Notes under the pieces: model-generated
The model's input: only the letters and a program-made list of their open reading frames with translations
Databases searched by the model: none
Told to the model about the DNA's origin: nothing
Program-made: the position numbers and the translations under genes
Assembly: GCA_037962975.1 (NCBI GenBank)
Contig: CM075672.1
Coordinates: 52,708,501-52,772,500, forward strand
Reading direction: 5' to 3'
Origin: Clitoria ternatea
Lineage: Eukaryota > Streptophyta > Magnoliopsida > Fabales > Fabaceae
DNA length: 64,000 bases
Part shown: positions 11,444 to 24,021 of the stretch, in pieces
Layout of the letters: each line of letters starts with the position of its first letter
Numbering within the stretch: the stretch's first letter is position 1

Positions 11444-11865
11444 GGTGGTTTTTGGTATAAGGGATCTTTTTAAGTGAGATTCTCGGGAATGTGTTTCCTA
11501 GGAATGTGTTTCCTAGATAACTTATTTCCCATGTTTGGTATTAAAAAAATTTAGCTGGGGATCTTTTTAGTTTCTCCCATTCCCATGTTTAGTATTAAAA
11601 AAACTTACCCAAGAATCTTTTTATTTTATGAGGATTTGGGAAGAAAATGGGGTATTTTTGTCCTAAATTTTTTATTCCCGGGAATGCATAGGATACCCGC
11701 CTGTTGAAATGGGAAAGTGAAATTTTTAATTCCTTCATAATTAAGTTTCTTGGGAATCTTACATTCTTGGGAATATTTTTTTTATCTCACACCAAACATG
11801 GGTAAGGAAATGTTTTAAGTAGCATTCCTAGGAAAGTTCAAAAATCCCCCATACCAAACACCACC
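11444..11865. mobile_element. Tourist-like (PIF/Harbinger) MITE
   Basis: A 422 bp non-coding element with terminal inverted repeats GGTGGTTTTTGGTATAAGGG (left) and CCCCCATACCAAACACCACC (right), matching with a few changes. It is flanked by the 3 bp duplication TTA at 11441-11443 and 11866-11868. TTA target duplications and G-rich GTTTGGT-type ends are hallmarks of Tourist-like MITEs, which PIF/Harbinger transposases mobilise. Internal CCCATGTTTGGTATT and CCCATGTTTAGTATT (about 11528 and 11582) show sub-terminal repetition. There is no transposase. Confidence 0.85.
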
Positions 11866-11868
11866 TTA

Positions 11869-12804
11869 GGGTAATGGGGCCCCTTTCACTGTTTGGGCCT
11901 TCTTTGGGCCTCTATTTTGGGAATGGTTACTTTTTGTAGATATTATATTCTTCATATTAATAATTTTAGGAATATTTTGGGATTTATAATTAGGACTTAG
12001 CTTTGGGTCTTGCATGACCATATTTTCCATTTTGGGCTACTTTTGGGCCTTGTATAGGTTTTATCTTGCTTTGTGCTCCTTTTAGGCCATGTATAGAACT
12101 CACCAATTCTAAAAATTAGTTTCCTAGAAGGTATAAATACCTCATTTCCTTTGTAATGCTTTATAATTCAAGTTTTAGTGAGTTTTAGAGTGAGATACTC
12201 CTTTTCTCTCTAGAAAGTAGAAGCCTTAGCTCCTTTTCTAGGTTTTTATCCTTTGGCTCCCTCCCAAAGATGGTGAACAACCTTTTCCTTATCTCTTTAG
12301 CCTTAGATAGTGGTGGAAATCACTTCTCCCACACTAGTTTTCTATTCTCCTTTATTTCTCTTACAATTCCTACCTTAGATCTAGGTTTTTCTTCACCAAA
12401 AATCTCTATTACTTCACCATATAGGTCATGACCTACACCATATCCACATGAATTTAGAATTTATTCATCAAATTGAAGTCTCCTTGCCTTGGATCTAAAG
12501 AAGGAAGAAGAGGTAGATCCATCCTTCTTAAGGAACTACAATATTTGGTGGTATTAAGAGTCTAACTCCTCTTCTTTTCATTTCTTTAGATCTGATATTT
12601 TATTATTCGAATTCTAAAATTTCATTGCTATTTGGATTCCTCATTGTCTCTACATCAATTTCCATATATCATATGTCAAAAAATGCAAAACGTTATGCCT
12701 TTTTTAATGTTTAGATCTACTTAGCTTCGCTTTGATTTTTGTAAAGTGTCTTTTGTTGTGCCGTAAATCTGCTATTCGATATTATAGTTATCTACTTCTA
12801 ATGA
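11869..12804 (+). mobile_element. LTR-like segment with plus-strand TATA box
   Basis: It follows the gypsy pol tail and MITE. A plus-strand TATAAATA at 12132-12139 is followed by C/T-rich sequence, as in a U3-R boundary. Several TTTGGGCC(T) words precede it. It is probably the 3' LTR of the element whose pol tail is at 11255-11440. Ends and target duplication were not found. Confidence 0.35.
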
Positions 12805-15673
12805 ATAAAAAGTAGGGGAAATTTTTCACGTTTATTTTTCATCACTTAATTAAGGCACACCATAATTCAAGACTTATGATAACTACCCTAGATCTAATTG
12901 GAAACCAACCCATATGTGAAGATATGAAAAGGTGAAAATTAATCAAGTACCTAATCAACTTCATCAATATATGAAATTGTCATGCACAAAACCTCTATTT
13001 CTCATATTGAACATTAATCATTCACAATCAAGATACATACTCATAAACCTACACATTCAAGTCTAATGGTCCATATCATGAACATCCACATCAAAGCTTT
13101 TCCAAGAACCTAATTAGGTGACAATACCATCCATACATACTAATAAATCATCAATTTTTGCTTCTTATCAACTAGGCCTATTAATATACTCATAACTAGG
13201 AGGTATACATCATATTATCTCATCCTACATACCTTGAACCAATTGTATGATAAAAATCCAGCATTTACACTAACATAAACAAATCTTCATAAATCCACTC
13301 CATAGCTACTTCTATGCAACATACCCAATTTTGTGACATAATATCAACTTTCATGCATAATTCCTCATTCATAAAGATTCATGATCATCAACCTCCAATA
13401 TACCAACAAGTTCATAGCCAAATCTCTAAATCCAAATGTACTAACAATTAATCTAACAAATTCATTCAGAATTCTAAAAACTTAGGCATATACATCAATA
13501 GTCAAGCTATACAAAATAATGCCTATACACATCAAATTCTATAAAGAATTTAAATCAACATGTTCAAAAAAAAGAATGTCGGCCAAGGCAAACGAGACAC
13601 CCTCTTCATGTAACACCCTAATTAATTGCAACTAAAAATAAAAATTTCAAAGAAAATAACAGAAAATTTTTCACAAAACAGTCCCGTATTATTCGATATA
13701 TGAGGGAGCAGGCAAGGGAAGAACGAAAAGCTTTCACACGCACATAGCAACCTACAGGGAAGACTAAAACTGGGGCCGGCTCGATGGGTTTATCGTAACG
13801 TACTAACACTAGGGCGGACTGCACAACACCGATTATTCGCTCAGACGGGGTCTTACACCGTCCAGGCGGAGTATGGTAATACAGCAGCGGATAGAGGAGA
13901 TTTCGCACTGAGGCTTCCCTTCAAGAAATACTGGTCACTCAACAGGAGGAATAGATAAGGGAAATATGTTAATACATTCACACGCATAGCGTTTGGTGGA
14001 AAGGCGAAGTTAGAATCATCCTACTTGGCAAGGCGGGGTATATTTATCTTGGGCGGGCTGTCCTAGTTACTTGGGCGAGGTATGACGCCGCCGAAACGAA
14101 ATCTACATAACGCCTCCTTAACACAACTACAAGGTAATTTCCTCCATCGGGTATGGACAAGGGTTCACTAAGTAAATCCTCACACTCGTCTTTCACTCAG
14201 AGAAGTGAGAAGTTACAGGGTACACACACGTTAGTAGGTTGTGGAGAAAGGAGGGATCTGAACCTGTTCCACCCAGCTCAACTAATTATGACAACGCCTG
14301 GGCGGACTTAGCCATAACGCCCAAATCCGGGGTTCAACACCGGGGTCCGGATTGCGTTAGTATCACAACGGATAGGAAAGGATAATGGTCGATATCTCGC
14401 TCTGGTAATTACTCGCTTCAGTGTGAGTCCTCGCGCTTGGGCGAATTGCTCCCACACTTCGGGCGGGGTACGATTCCGCCCAACGTATCCGACATAAGTT
14501 TTCCTAAGACAATTCTCAATTTACTCTGACTTGGCTATAGCCTGCTCAATCATACTGTCCCTGCGTATCTATTAAGCACGATTATAAAACAAGACGGCAC
14601 ATAGCATCACACACACAAAACCATACATCCATATGTACATAAGAGTGTATATTAATATTTACAATGCAAAGTCAGACTTCTTCTTGTTCATAAAGTTCTA
14701 TTCATCACAAAACATTAACATCCGGTATGAACCGGTTGGGGCTTAGTCTAACAGCGCCTTAATTAAACCTTCGAAATGCATCAGCACTCCACCCAGCATT
14801 CCAGCTCTGCTTCTGATCCTCCTCACGAGAGACATTCACTGAAAATGGCCACTGCAGGGGTGAGCTTTTACATGTAAAATGATACTCGCAGACTCGGTAT
14901 CAGCGTCAGTACACGCTCCTGCTATCATTCAACCTTTCTCAAGTAACCAAATTCATACAATTCAAACAACATTCATGACACACATAATTCACAGAGTTTA
15001 TCTCACATCTAAATATATATATATTCATGCATTCAAAATCATACACATGCACATATATAGACTTATACATCACCACAATCAGCCCTATTTCTATATGCAT
15101 GCCTGCGGATCCGACTCGGGTAAAGACTCTCAGTTACAGCCCCCTTTTTCTTTTGGCCCCTCGTCCCTCAGCTCTTACCAGGTGGCACCGGCCTCTCCAC
15201 GGCGTCTCGAGACTCACTTCTCTAGCTCCAACGGCTACCACGAGCTCTATTGGGATCTAGCCAGGGTTGGTAACTGGAAGTCATTTCCCTTGGGGTTCTT
15301 GACCTTCCATGGGTCACCCCACTCTTACTCATGCAACTAACACATTCATTATTACACATCATCGCGCCATGAACACATTACCGTAGTCATTAAGTAAGAA
15401 CGAATATCCCCCATTATTCATCATCATTCAGTCAGTCACACCAGCGCATGTTACAATCGGTCATCAGACTAACAACATTGAGCAATCCAATTAAGAACAT
15501 GCACATACATACTTTTCATAGTGACAACAAAATAGATCCATCATTATCATCCACGAGCAGACTACGCCATCGCCACGAAGATCACTATCAGAACCTCAAA
15601 TCATGCATCAGTTTTAGTAATTGTGAATACATACACACATGCACAGCATCAGTTCTAATGATTACAAAACATG

Positions 15674-15694
15674 CACACACACACACACACACAC
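15674..15694. repeat. (CA)n microsatellite
   Basis: About ten CA units inside solo LTR A. Confidence 0.9.
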
Positions 15695-16031
15695 TCAGTG
15701 ATACATTCATCCGGTACCGTTCTTAGACCATGCATTTGACATGCAAGCGCCCCCTACCTTTAGAAGAATCCTCAGAAACCTTTTTCGTTCTTGTTGTTGG
15801 GTCCGATGTCCTTCTCCTGGTTCGTCCGGTCTTCCTTGGCTTTGTCGTATCCTGCGTCTGATTCTGGGATGAAGTGTGGTCCGTTCTTCAGTACTGGAAT
15901 CAAGATCTCCAGGAGCGAAGAGTAAGATGGAAGAAGAAGAAAGATGGAGACGAAGAGAGGAAGTAGAGGATGAAGTGACGGAGGAGAGAGTCTGAAGAAA
16001 GAGTAAGTGTGTTCCTCACTAAAGGCTCACG

Positions 16032-16055
16032 ATATATATATATATATATATATAT
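16032..16055. repeat. (AT)n microsatellite
   Basis: Twelve AT units inside solo LTR A, close to its minus-strand U3 end. Confidence 0.9.
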
Positions 16056-16763
16056 GTACATGCGCATGAACAAGAGAAGAGTGGGATGGGAGAGTGTGTG
16101 CTGCAGCAGCCACGTGCACTCCACTCCATCCCTGACCATCACCATTTTTTTTATACTTTAATGGCTTAATCCTACTTAGTTAAATGCAATTAACAGTTAT
16201 TTTCTGGTTGGAATCAAGTCTTAATGGTTTATTCTTCATTCAACATTTAATTTTAAAACGGGGATGTTACACTTCACACCGAGCCGCCTCCATAAAAGTG
16301 TACCTCTCCACCATCTCAACCTACATCACAAAGCTAAAATGGAAAACATGGAGAGTGAGTATATTTTCTCAATGATGAGCAATTATGATGATAAGTCATA
16401 CATAGTGAAGCAAACATACATATTTTCCTTCAATAAATCCTATCTCATTGATACAACATATAGACCAAAATTTGATAATCAATACATATATTATATACCA
16501 TAAATACCAACTCATGCCAAAGAGCCTTAAGTATCATTCTCATGTCACCAACAATGGTTATCACTACACTTTCACATTAGCCAACAACACCAATAATGTT
16601 TCTCAATTCAAGACACTCATGAGACCTAATCATTATGGGTACTCAAGTTCAAATGTCACGTATTCACAATTAATGCATATGCTATCCAACAATTTATACA
16701 TATGCAATAAGACCAACTTGTAAAATTTTCATTTTCTCTCCCTGTGCATATTTCACTCATGTG

Positions 16764-16935
16764 ACTTACAACCACGCATAGTTGTTTAATATATAGAACT
16801 AACGCAAGGTTTCTTTCTCAAGATCAACGCAAGATCAATAATACATGTCACATTACGACCACACATAGTCGTTCATAAAATCAACCAACGGAAGGTTGTT
16901 ATTTTCAAGATCAACGCAAGATCATTATTTATCAC
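16764..16935. repeat. Diverged two-copy tandem repeat in LTR B1
   Basis: Two units of about 90 bp share CGACCACACATAGTCGTT (first copy CAACCACGCATAGTTGTT), AACGCAAGGTT or AACGGAAGGTT, and CAAGATCAACGCAAGATCA. The position corresponds to the GATCGCAACCAC repeats of LTR B2 (25385-25645). Confidence 0.65.
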
Positions 16936-19900
16936 ACATGAGATATGTTATGCATGTCATGAAATGCAAAAGTGCACATAATGGCCTCAATTTCTCACAT
17001 AATCCACTTTATTATCATGCATAAGCCAAAAAGGGCATATCAAGGGAACATCACCTTAACAATTATCAATTCACCACCAATGTCACTCAAGGAGTCTTCA
17101 CATAATCATTATACATAGCAACAATAAAAACAACCAAGGCCAATATGCAATTAAACTATGCCTATACATACACTACCAATATCAAGGCCATGCATTTAGA
17201 AAATAAACTTCTCTCCTACCTCAAGAGAAGTATTCTGTGGGGTTGGAGGAGTTGGATGGTCCCACTTCACAAGATTGGTTAAAGCCTACATTGAATAAGT
17301 GTAGAAGCACATCAATCATCTTGCTAATCTTTTTGTGATGTCCATAACTCCACTTTTTATGTACACACTTTATACTAGTCCGTAAAACTTTCATCCTTGA
17401 GATTTTTAGGAGTATTATGGATTCTTTTAATATTTTTTTAGTACTTGTAAATTTTAGGACTTGTCTACAATTGTCAATTTTCAAGAATCATTCATGGGGT
17501 CTTAAAAAACTCTCCCTTTACTATAATTATTTACCATACTTTTCCTTTTGTAGACAACAAGTTTCTCTCAAATAATAATTCAATTAACTTGTTCTTCACT
17601 CATTATTACATAACCCATTTGGTAGTGATTTTCAATTGTTAGATAAAATAATGCTAATTCTTTAGAAACACATGTTACCTACCCACCACATGATTTATAT
17701 GGTATATCCCTTAAAATATCAAGTCCTTCCTTCCTACTTGATTATTAAGTTCCCACTAACACATTAATCTTCATATTTGGTTCTAACACTAACATCACAT
17801 TTCATCTTCCCATTAAATGCCAATTCCTCATTCACTCCACTACAATTATCCTTAACCATAATAAGTCACTTATCACCAACAATAATATTCTCTAAGTTTA
17901 TCTATTAGCTTTTTCATGCTTAATGTGTTCTAGTACTATTTTTTTATTATTAACCCCTCTTTCAACTCCAATAGTCCATAATTGCCATCAAATCCACTTT
18001 TACACTACACATTTTTTTCTTAATCTTTCTTACCTAATGACCATTCAAATTCATAAATTACATTTATTAGCACAAACACAATTTCATGGTTACTCTCTTA
18101 AGTCCTAAAGTGCTCTTAACTATTTTATTCATCTTAACAACATACTTACCCTTTATTAGTTCACATAACACTTCACTTAATTCATGACACTTTACCTTCC
18201 ATAACAACCAATAATTACCCAACACTAATCTTAATTACCATCCTACATCCAACAAGAGGTTTCAAGCTCATTTAGCAAGGTTAGTGCATTTTTGGACCTA
18301 TCTTGCCTCTTTATCACTTTTATCCTCCAAGAGAACTTTAAAGTTTAACATTAATTCCTTTATTCTCTACAATTCCTCAAATAAATTCTAGATTATCATC
18401 CAAAGTTCTATAATTACTTCAAAATCATCCCTAAGCCACTTCAAGACCAAAACACAATTTTCCTTTAAATTAAAGTAAGTCCTCAATTTAGGATTTTTCA
18501 CCTAATATCATCCAATACCAAATTCATTCATTCAAACATCACCAATTTATTTCAATACACTAATTTAGATCTCATAATCATTCTAAAATCATTTAAACTA
18601 ATTTAAGTCTCTTAATTTGTAATTTTTTTCACCATTTAAAGTAAGCCTCAAGGTCCTAATTTTGCATCTAATCAAATCAAAGCACCCATTAAGCATAATC
18701 TATACATTAAACTCAATTCCAACAATCAATCATATTCTAATTCAAGTGCCTAATCATGTTTCTAACAACACACAAAATTACCAATGGTCTCCTAACCTAG
18801 CTTTTGGGTTCCACATACAAAACATCAATTTTTCCAACAACAATCTTACAATTTATGACATATTGTGCTACTAATTTAAAGTATATTGAAGGTTCATTAC
18901 TTACCCCAATGGAATTCTAAATCCCTAGTTCAAGAGAGCAAATGGAAGAGGGGTAAAGGGGTTCAAGCTCCAAGTGCCTCACCAAGCTCTACCAAGGTGT
19001 AGAAAAACCCACCTTGAATCCTAAAATTCATCACAAGCTTAGGTGAGTGCAAAGAGGAATTTTCGGTTTGAACATGGTGAAGAGGAACGGGAAATTGAGT
19101 AGAAATAGAGAAGAGGAGGTGGAGAAGATGAAGCCTTAGAGGTTCTAGGCTCTTACCTTAGTCCCTTCTTCAAGAAATTTCAAAAAAACTCCATGAAAGA
19201 CGACACCAACATAATGCAAAAAAGAGGAGAAGAGGAAGTGGAGTTTTTCAGTTTCTAGTAGAAGAAGAATAGTTGCTGGCATGAAAAATGCAGGGGAAGG
19301 GAAAGGAAAACTCATTTGTCTTATGTGCCAAATTACAACATTACCCTTCATTTAAAATTTTTGGCTCCAAGGCCCAAATGTTTGGCAAATTCAAATGTTG
19401 GGCTTCAAATTCTGATGGGGAACAGCCCCATGTGGAGTGCACGGCCAGCCCACTTGGTTAGGTAAGATTTGTTACATTTTGACTCGAAAACGAAGCATTT
19501 TGTTAGCCCAGGGCCCCTCGAACGTCTAATTAATTATCTATAAATGTTTCTGGGTTTATTTTTTGGTTTAAAATATTTATATGAGTGTTTTCTAATACTC
19601 AATAATTATTTTTAGGTTAGTGAATTTTTAAGATCCAATTGAGGTCCGTTGTCTGAATCGGTCGTTTTCCGACGTTAAACGAGTCGATAAATCTTGAATG
19701 ATTCACAATAAATTCCATAAATACTCAAATTAATTTTAGCTCATCGTCGGGACATAAATATTCATTCCCAATAAATATCTAATGTTTCTCGGCTCGTTGG
19801 GCCCATCTCTGTATTCTGCTCGTATGTCGTTCGTCAATTAAACGACGACAATAATCGTTGTATTTGTCATATTAACTCAAGGGGTCCATAATTAATTTTT

Positions 19901-21679
19901 CTACATGTACAGGACATCAAATAATTATTTTCTATAATTGTTCTATTTATTTACTCTGATTAATTAATTCATAACTCTTGTTACTGTATTAAACTGTGAC
20001 ATAACCTCAAAGTTTGAGAGAAGATTAAGTAAAAAGTTTTTTAGGTCAAACTTGTTGACCTAGGTGCCTTCTACCTTAAGTAACCTTTCATTTCTTATGT
20101 TTTCTTGAAGTTTCTTTGCATATTGTGGTTGTTTTATGTCATTTGCTTCATTTGAAGTTAATTTTCAGTTCTAGACTTGTGTTAAACCATGTGGATTTAA
20201 CGTGCCTCTTAGGTGTTTGTTGTTTTGCTTAATTGATTTTTAGCTTCCTTAGATGTTGTCTTAGGTGTAGGAGCTTGTTTCTTGTGTTTTCTAAGCTTTT
20301 CCTTTGAATTTGCCATATGTTTTTCTTGTTGGATTCTAAAGCATTTTAAACATATCTTTTAAAGTTCTTAACAAGCTCCTTGCATTAGTTTTATCCATCC
20401 CACTTTAAGGTGGATTTGTTGCTTGTTATTGTAGGATTGTTAGAAATCTTTTAGGTGTCTTTTTCTAGTTTGTTTTTCATTTTCCAGCAACCTTGAGGCA
20501 TCTTTTGCATACTGCATTTGTGTTCAATTTAATGTCATTTGTGATATAAATCCTTGCCTTCCATTTCCTTAATTGTGTGGAAGATGATGCTTGCATTTGT
20601 CCTGTGATAGTTTCCTATTTTCATCTCTTTTATGCACTACTTTGGAGCAACTTGCAATTCTGTTTTGCTGCAGTACTTTTACTGAAAAAGCAAAGGAAAA
20701 AAGAAAAAAATAAGTGAAAAAATTATGAAAATAGAAGAGTTTGAAAGGTCCTCTGTTTATGCATTTGTTTGGGTCATTTCTTAGCAAAAAAAGTGTGAAA
20801 AAGTGCTTGAAAAACCATTGAAAATAATTTTAAAAAATTCTAGCAGCTATTCTTTTGTTTGTGCAGTACCTTAATTTCTATTTTTGTGCACTTGTGTTGA
20901 GGGAAAAAAGTTTTGGAAACTATATAAAAAGGTTGTGAACTTGTAAGCATTCTAGAGTTTGTAGTTTGCTCTTTTTGTGTGCCTTTATTTTGTTCTTGCA
21001 TTTAATTGTTTGTTTGTCTCCTTTGCATCTTATTTTATCACATTGTTTTTCCACTCTTGTGTTCCTTTATTCTTTGAATCTTTTGTTACTTGTCAAGTTC
21101 TTGTTTGTCATATCTAACTCCTTTTTGGTTTAGCTTCCTAATTTTCTTTTTCTTGCTTGTCTTCTTCTCTCTAAGTTTTGTCATGTGAGTATTTTTCTTT
21201 CTGGAATTCTTGAGATTAATGATTAGTAAGAACACCATTATTGGGTAGCATCTTAGAAGGATTGAGATTTGGCTTAAAGAATTTGATCTAAGGCAATCTA
21301 CAAGTATAGAGAGCTTGGTACTTGAGTGCATACACCTTGTGAGACTAAAAGTGCAAACACTTTGATTTTTAAATTTTCTTATTTCTTGTGCTAACCATTA
21401 ATTTGAGTTTCCAAGTGTTTTCTTTATAGCTTGGTGGACTATCTTTGGCTTGGAGGAAGACTTGGAAGACACTTGTATTGGAAAACAAATTTTATAATAG
21501 TTAGGATTTATTTTTTTGTGATTTGTATTTTCTTTTCCCTTGTATTTTGGGAATTTATTTTTAATACTTTTCTTAAGTCCTTGTATTTGGACATAAGGAC
21601 TTTGAACATTGGACTTTAATTTTGTTTTAATTAGTTGATTAGGAATAATTACGCTTAGGACTTAGTTTACTTTTGTGCA

Positions 21680-21935
21680 GCCGACTAGTTTGTGTTAGTT
21701 TAATGTAAGTGTGATTTTTGTATGCTAAGTCTAGTTTAATTTCTTGCAACACCGACTAGTTTCTTTACTTGCTTTCTAGTTAGTATAAGTTCATTTTTGC
21801 ATGTTAGGCTTATATTAAATTTTACACTCCGACTAGTTTTGTCTACTTGCTTTCTTTCTTGTCTTTTCTTGATTGTCTTGTTTGTTATTTTCTTTTTAGG
21901 ACTTAGAACCCTTTTTGAGTGAACCGACTAGTATC
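21680..21935. repeat. CCGACTAGT tandem repeat in the gypsy leader
   Basis: CCGACTAGT recurs four times (about 21681, 21752, 21828 and 21921). The first three sit in units of 70-78 bp that share TTACTTGC, TAGTTTAAT and GCATGTTAGGCT-like words. It lies directly upstream of gag. Confidence 0.6.
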
Positions 21936-21961
21936 TTATCTCTAGCATTTTGCATTATAAC

Positions 21962-22235
21962 ATGTCTTCATATAGTGAGAGAGAGAGAGAGAGTCAACTC
22001 CCCTTACATGAGATTAATTTTAGAAAAACTAAATAACATGTCCACTAGGTTAGATGACCTATAAAATGGGGAGGGTGGAGAAAGAACCACTAGACATCAT
22101 AGACATAGTAGACATATGCATAATGATGAAACTAATGAGGTCGGGGATAGGCACCATAGGAGACATCATAAGTCTTATAAAGAGGGTGGTTTGAAAGAGG
22201 TCAAGCTAGAGGTCCCACCCTTCCATGCAATTTAT
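21962..22235 (+). pseudogene. N-terminal Gag fragment of a gypsy element
   Basis: ATG at 21962 opens MSSYSERERE, encoded partly by a (GA)n tract at about 21976-21993. A shift within or after that tract moves the reading to a frame with LEKLNNMSTRLDDL, a stop, a His/Arg-rich stretch (RTTRHHRHSRHMH) and then LKEVKLEVPPFHA. K-x-E-V-P-P-F-H is the typical start of the retrotransposon Gag domain in many plant gypsy elements, where GKxDPEAYLEWE normally follows. Here the sequence ends at the junction at about 22235, so most of Gag is missing. Assignment rests on this one motif plus the basic N-terminus. Confidence 0.55.
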
Positions 22236-23642
22236 TATCAGTAAACTTCACTATTTATATTGATTTTCTTAGTTTATATGCACTTATTTTTAGATAACTT
22301 AGTTTAATATTGCAACATGCTTTCACTTCACATTTCCCATCAGAATAGTTTGAAATTTAATTTCTAAAAACCATAACTTGCCACCAAACCCAAATAAATA
22401 TCAAAATATGTTACCACCCACACCCACATCCAACTTCTCACTTGTTTCACTTTCTTGCTCTTTATGTATCTTTCCCCTATAAAATATTATATTATATTAG
22501 TTCAAAACTTATTTATTATCTATAATATTATGCATCATGCAATAATTATAAGAATCTTAATTTGTCAATAATTATTATTCAAATAGCTAAATTAATTAAG
22601 AAAAAAATGTTAACTTAATTTTATATATAATTAGTCTTTAAAAGGACTTATCACATCCCCAAACTTGAATTTATGTTTATCCTTAAACAAACATGAATCA
22701 CTCCATAAATTAAAGACAAGTATATCTTCTAAAGATATGTAATGTATGAATACTTTAACTCCAATAATTAGGTATCCTATTGGCCATGCTCTGCTTAACC
22801 TCTCAATTAAGTCCCTCAAAATTTTTACAATACTTGCATTTGAGAATAATGCAATCATACTTAGTTTTGCTCATAGGTAATGTTTCTCTTTTCCCTTAAT
22901 GTTTAGGCTTATACAATCACTCAAATCTTAACTAGATAGCATTATTATCATAGGCTTTCAATCCCTCTCAGTTCATCGACCTAACTTGTATATAGACATG
23001 GATCAATAAGGTTATTTTGGGTTGTAATAAGGCTAAGCTTATTGGCTTTCTTGGTTATGGAAGGTGCAACTACACTATGTTTTGTCAGCTTGCACTCTTA
23101 TTGGAAATTATTCAACATATGCTCGAAACACTTCAAAATTTATTTATTTTCTTAGTGTTTATCTCTCTTTCAAAATCATTCTTTTCCTTTTTATTTCTAG
23201 TTTCACTAACTTCTTTTCCTTAAGCTTTGCTCAACTTTATTATTTTGTTTCTTTCAGACATTCTTTTTCTAGTTTCTCTTCAACACCTTTTTCCTTTTTG
23301 TTTCGTTTCTTCCTTATTTATGTTTTTTTATATGTGTAGGGACACACTCCCATCTCCAAACTCATTTTCAAACATTTTTCAGTACACAATTACAAGTCTC
23401 GATCAAATATGTACAAAGATATAGTTCTTGGTTTTTCTGGGATATTTAGGCTTCTACTGCCAGGTTAATCATAAAGAAAAGGCTTTCAATGCTCAAAATT
23501 TACTCAAAGATACTATTAGGGTTGGTTTTTTTTGCCCTAGTTTATTTACAAAAACTGCTTTATGATTTCTATGCATGGCACACAAGTAAATTAGTTATGA
23601 GAAGTAAAGAAAATTTCATAATAAGAACTATATAATGACTAC
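22236..23642 (-). mobile_element. Athila-like LTR end and 3' UTR remnant
   Basis: On the minus strand AAACATAAATTCAAGTTTGG, then GGATG, leads into TGATAAGTCC at 22653. This is the purine-rich tract and LTR start usual at the 3' end of Athila/Calypso-like elements. The LTR piece is 22236-22653, and the upstream UTR (22654-23642) is pyrimidine-rich on the plus strand. It resembles the region at 28753-30500. No coding sequence; Leu/Phe/Ser-rich ORFs here are compositional. Confidence 0.5.
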
Positions 23643-24021
23643 TGTGACACCCCAAAAATGGGGGTAAATTTTTTTCGTGATTTAAAAATAATTATAAGTA
23701 GAAGAAACTCATGATATATAATACCAAGTAATTACCCTGGATCATTTAATAGCCTATCTCATATATGAAGATATGAGAAGGTATCAGAGTGCACCTTGGA
23801 CGATCAACCTCAAGACCATCACAAAGTAAAAGCGAAAGATTGAATAAAATTTAAAAGTTAATGAAATGTGTACAAAAGGAGGATAAAAGATGCCTTATTA
23901 ATTTATAGACATTAGAAATACAAAATGATAATAATGATATCATTTTCATGATTTAGGGTTTCCAAAACAAACAAGGAAATGGAATAAAGAAGCCAGAATG
24001 AGAAAACTAGAATCAGAGGAT

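Larger units (their letters stand above)
13609..16271 (-). mobile_element. Solo LTR A with perfect 5 bp target duplication
   Basis: The plus strand starts TGTAACACCC (13609) and ends GGGGATGTTACA (16271). It is flanked by CTTCA at 13604-13608 and 16272-16276. Read on the minus strand it is a diverged relative of the LARD-like element's LTR: it shares GGTAGGGGGCGCTTGCATGTC (here interrupted only by length) against the site at 35508-35528, and the TAAAAGCTCACCCCCT word at about 14855-14875. There is no internal region, so it arose by LTR-LTR recombination. Confidence 0.88.
12805..20001 (-). mobile_element. Large gypsy LTR B1, split by solo LTR A
   Basis: The left piece (12805-13608) matches the start of solo LTR B2: GTAGGGGAAATTTTTCACG here against TGGGGGTAAATTTTTTTCGTG at 23661, and CCATATGTGAAGATATGA against TCATATATGAAGATATGA. 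The right piece (16277 onward) resumes B2-like sequence: GAGAGTGAGTATATTTTCTC, then CTCTCCTACCTCAAGAGAAGTA at 17212. The right end is placed at CTGTGACA (20001) but is weak. The piece from about 17500 to 18890 has no close B2 counterpart that I can see. There is no coding sequence. Confidence 0.5.
20002..22235 (+). mobile_element. 5' leader and gag start of a truncated gypsy element
   Basis: A T-rich plus-strand leader of nearly 2 kb ends at a Gag N-terminus (21962). No LTR boundary or primer-binding site could be placed. At 22235 the sequence changes to Athila-like minus-strand DNA. The 5' part might belong to the same family as the pol tail at 11255-11440, but nothing in the window proves that. 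Confidence 0.5.

Noticed and set aside
23017..23424. Hydrophobic ORFs that could look like membrane proteins (also 29246-29518).
   Set aside because: They come from pyrimidine-rich 3' UTR of Athila-like remnants and have no conserved motif.
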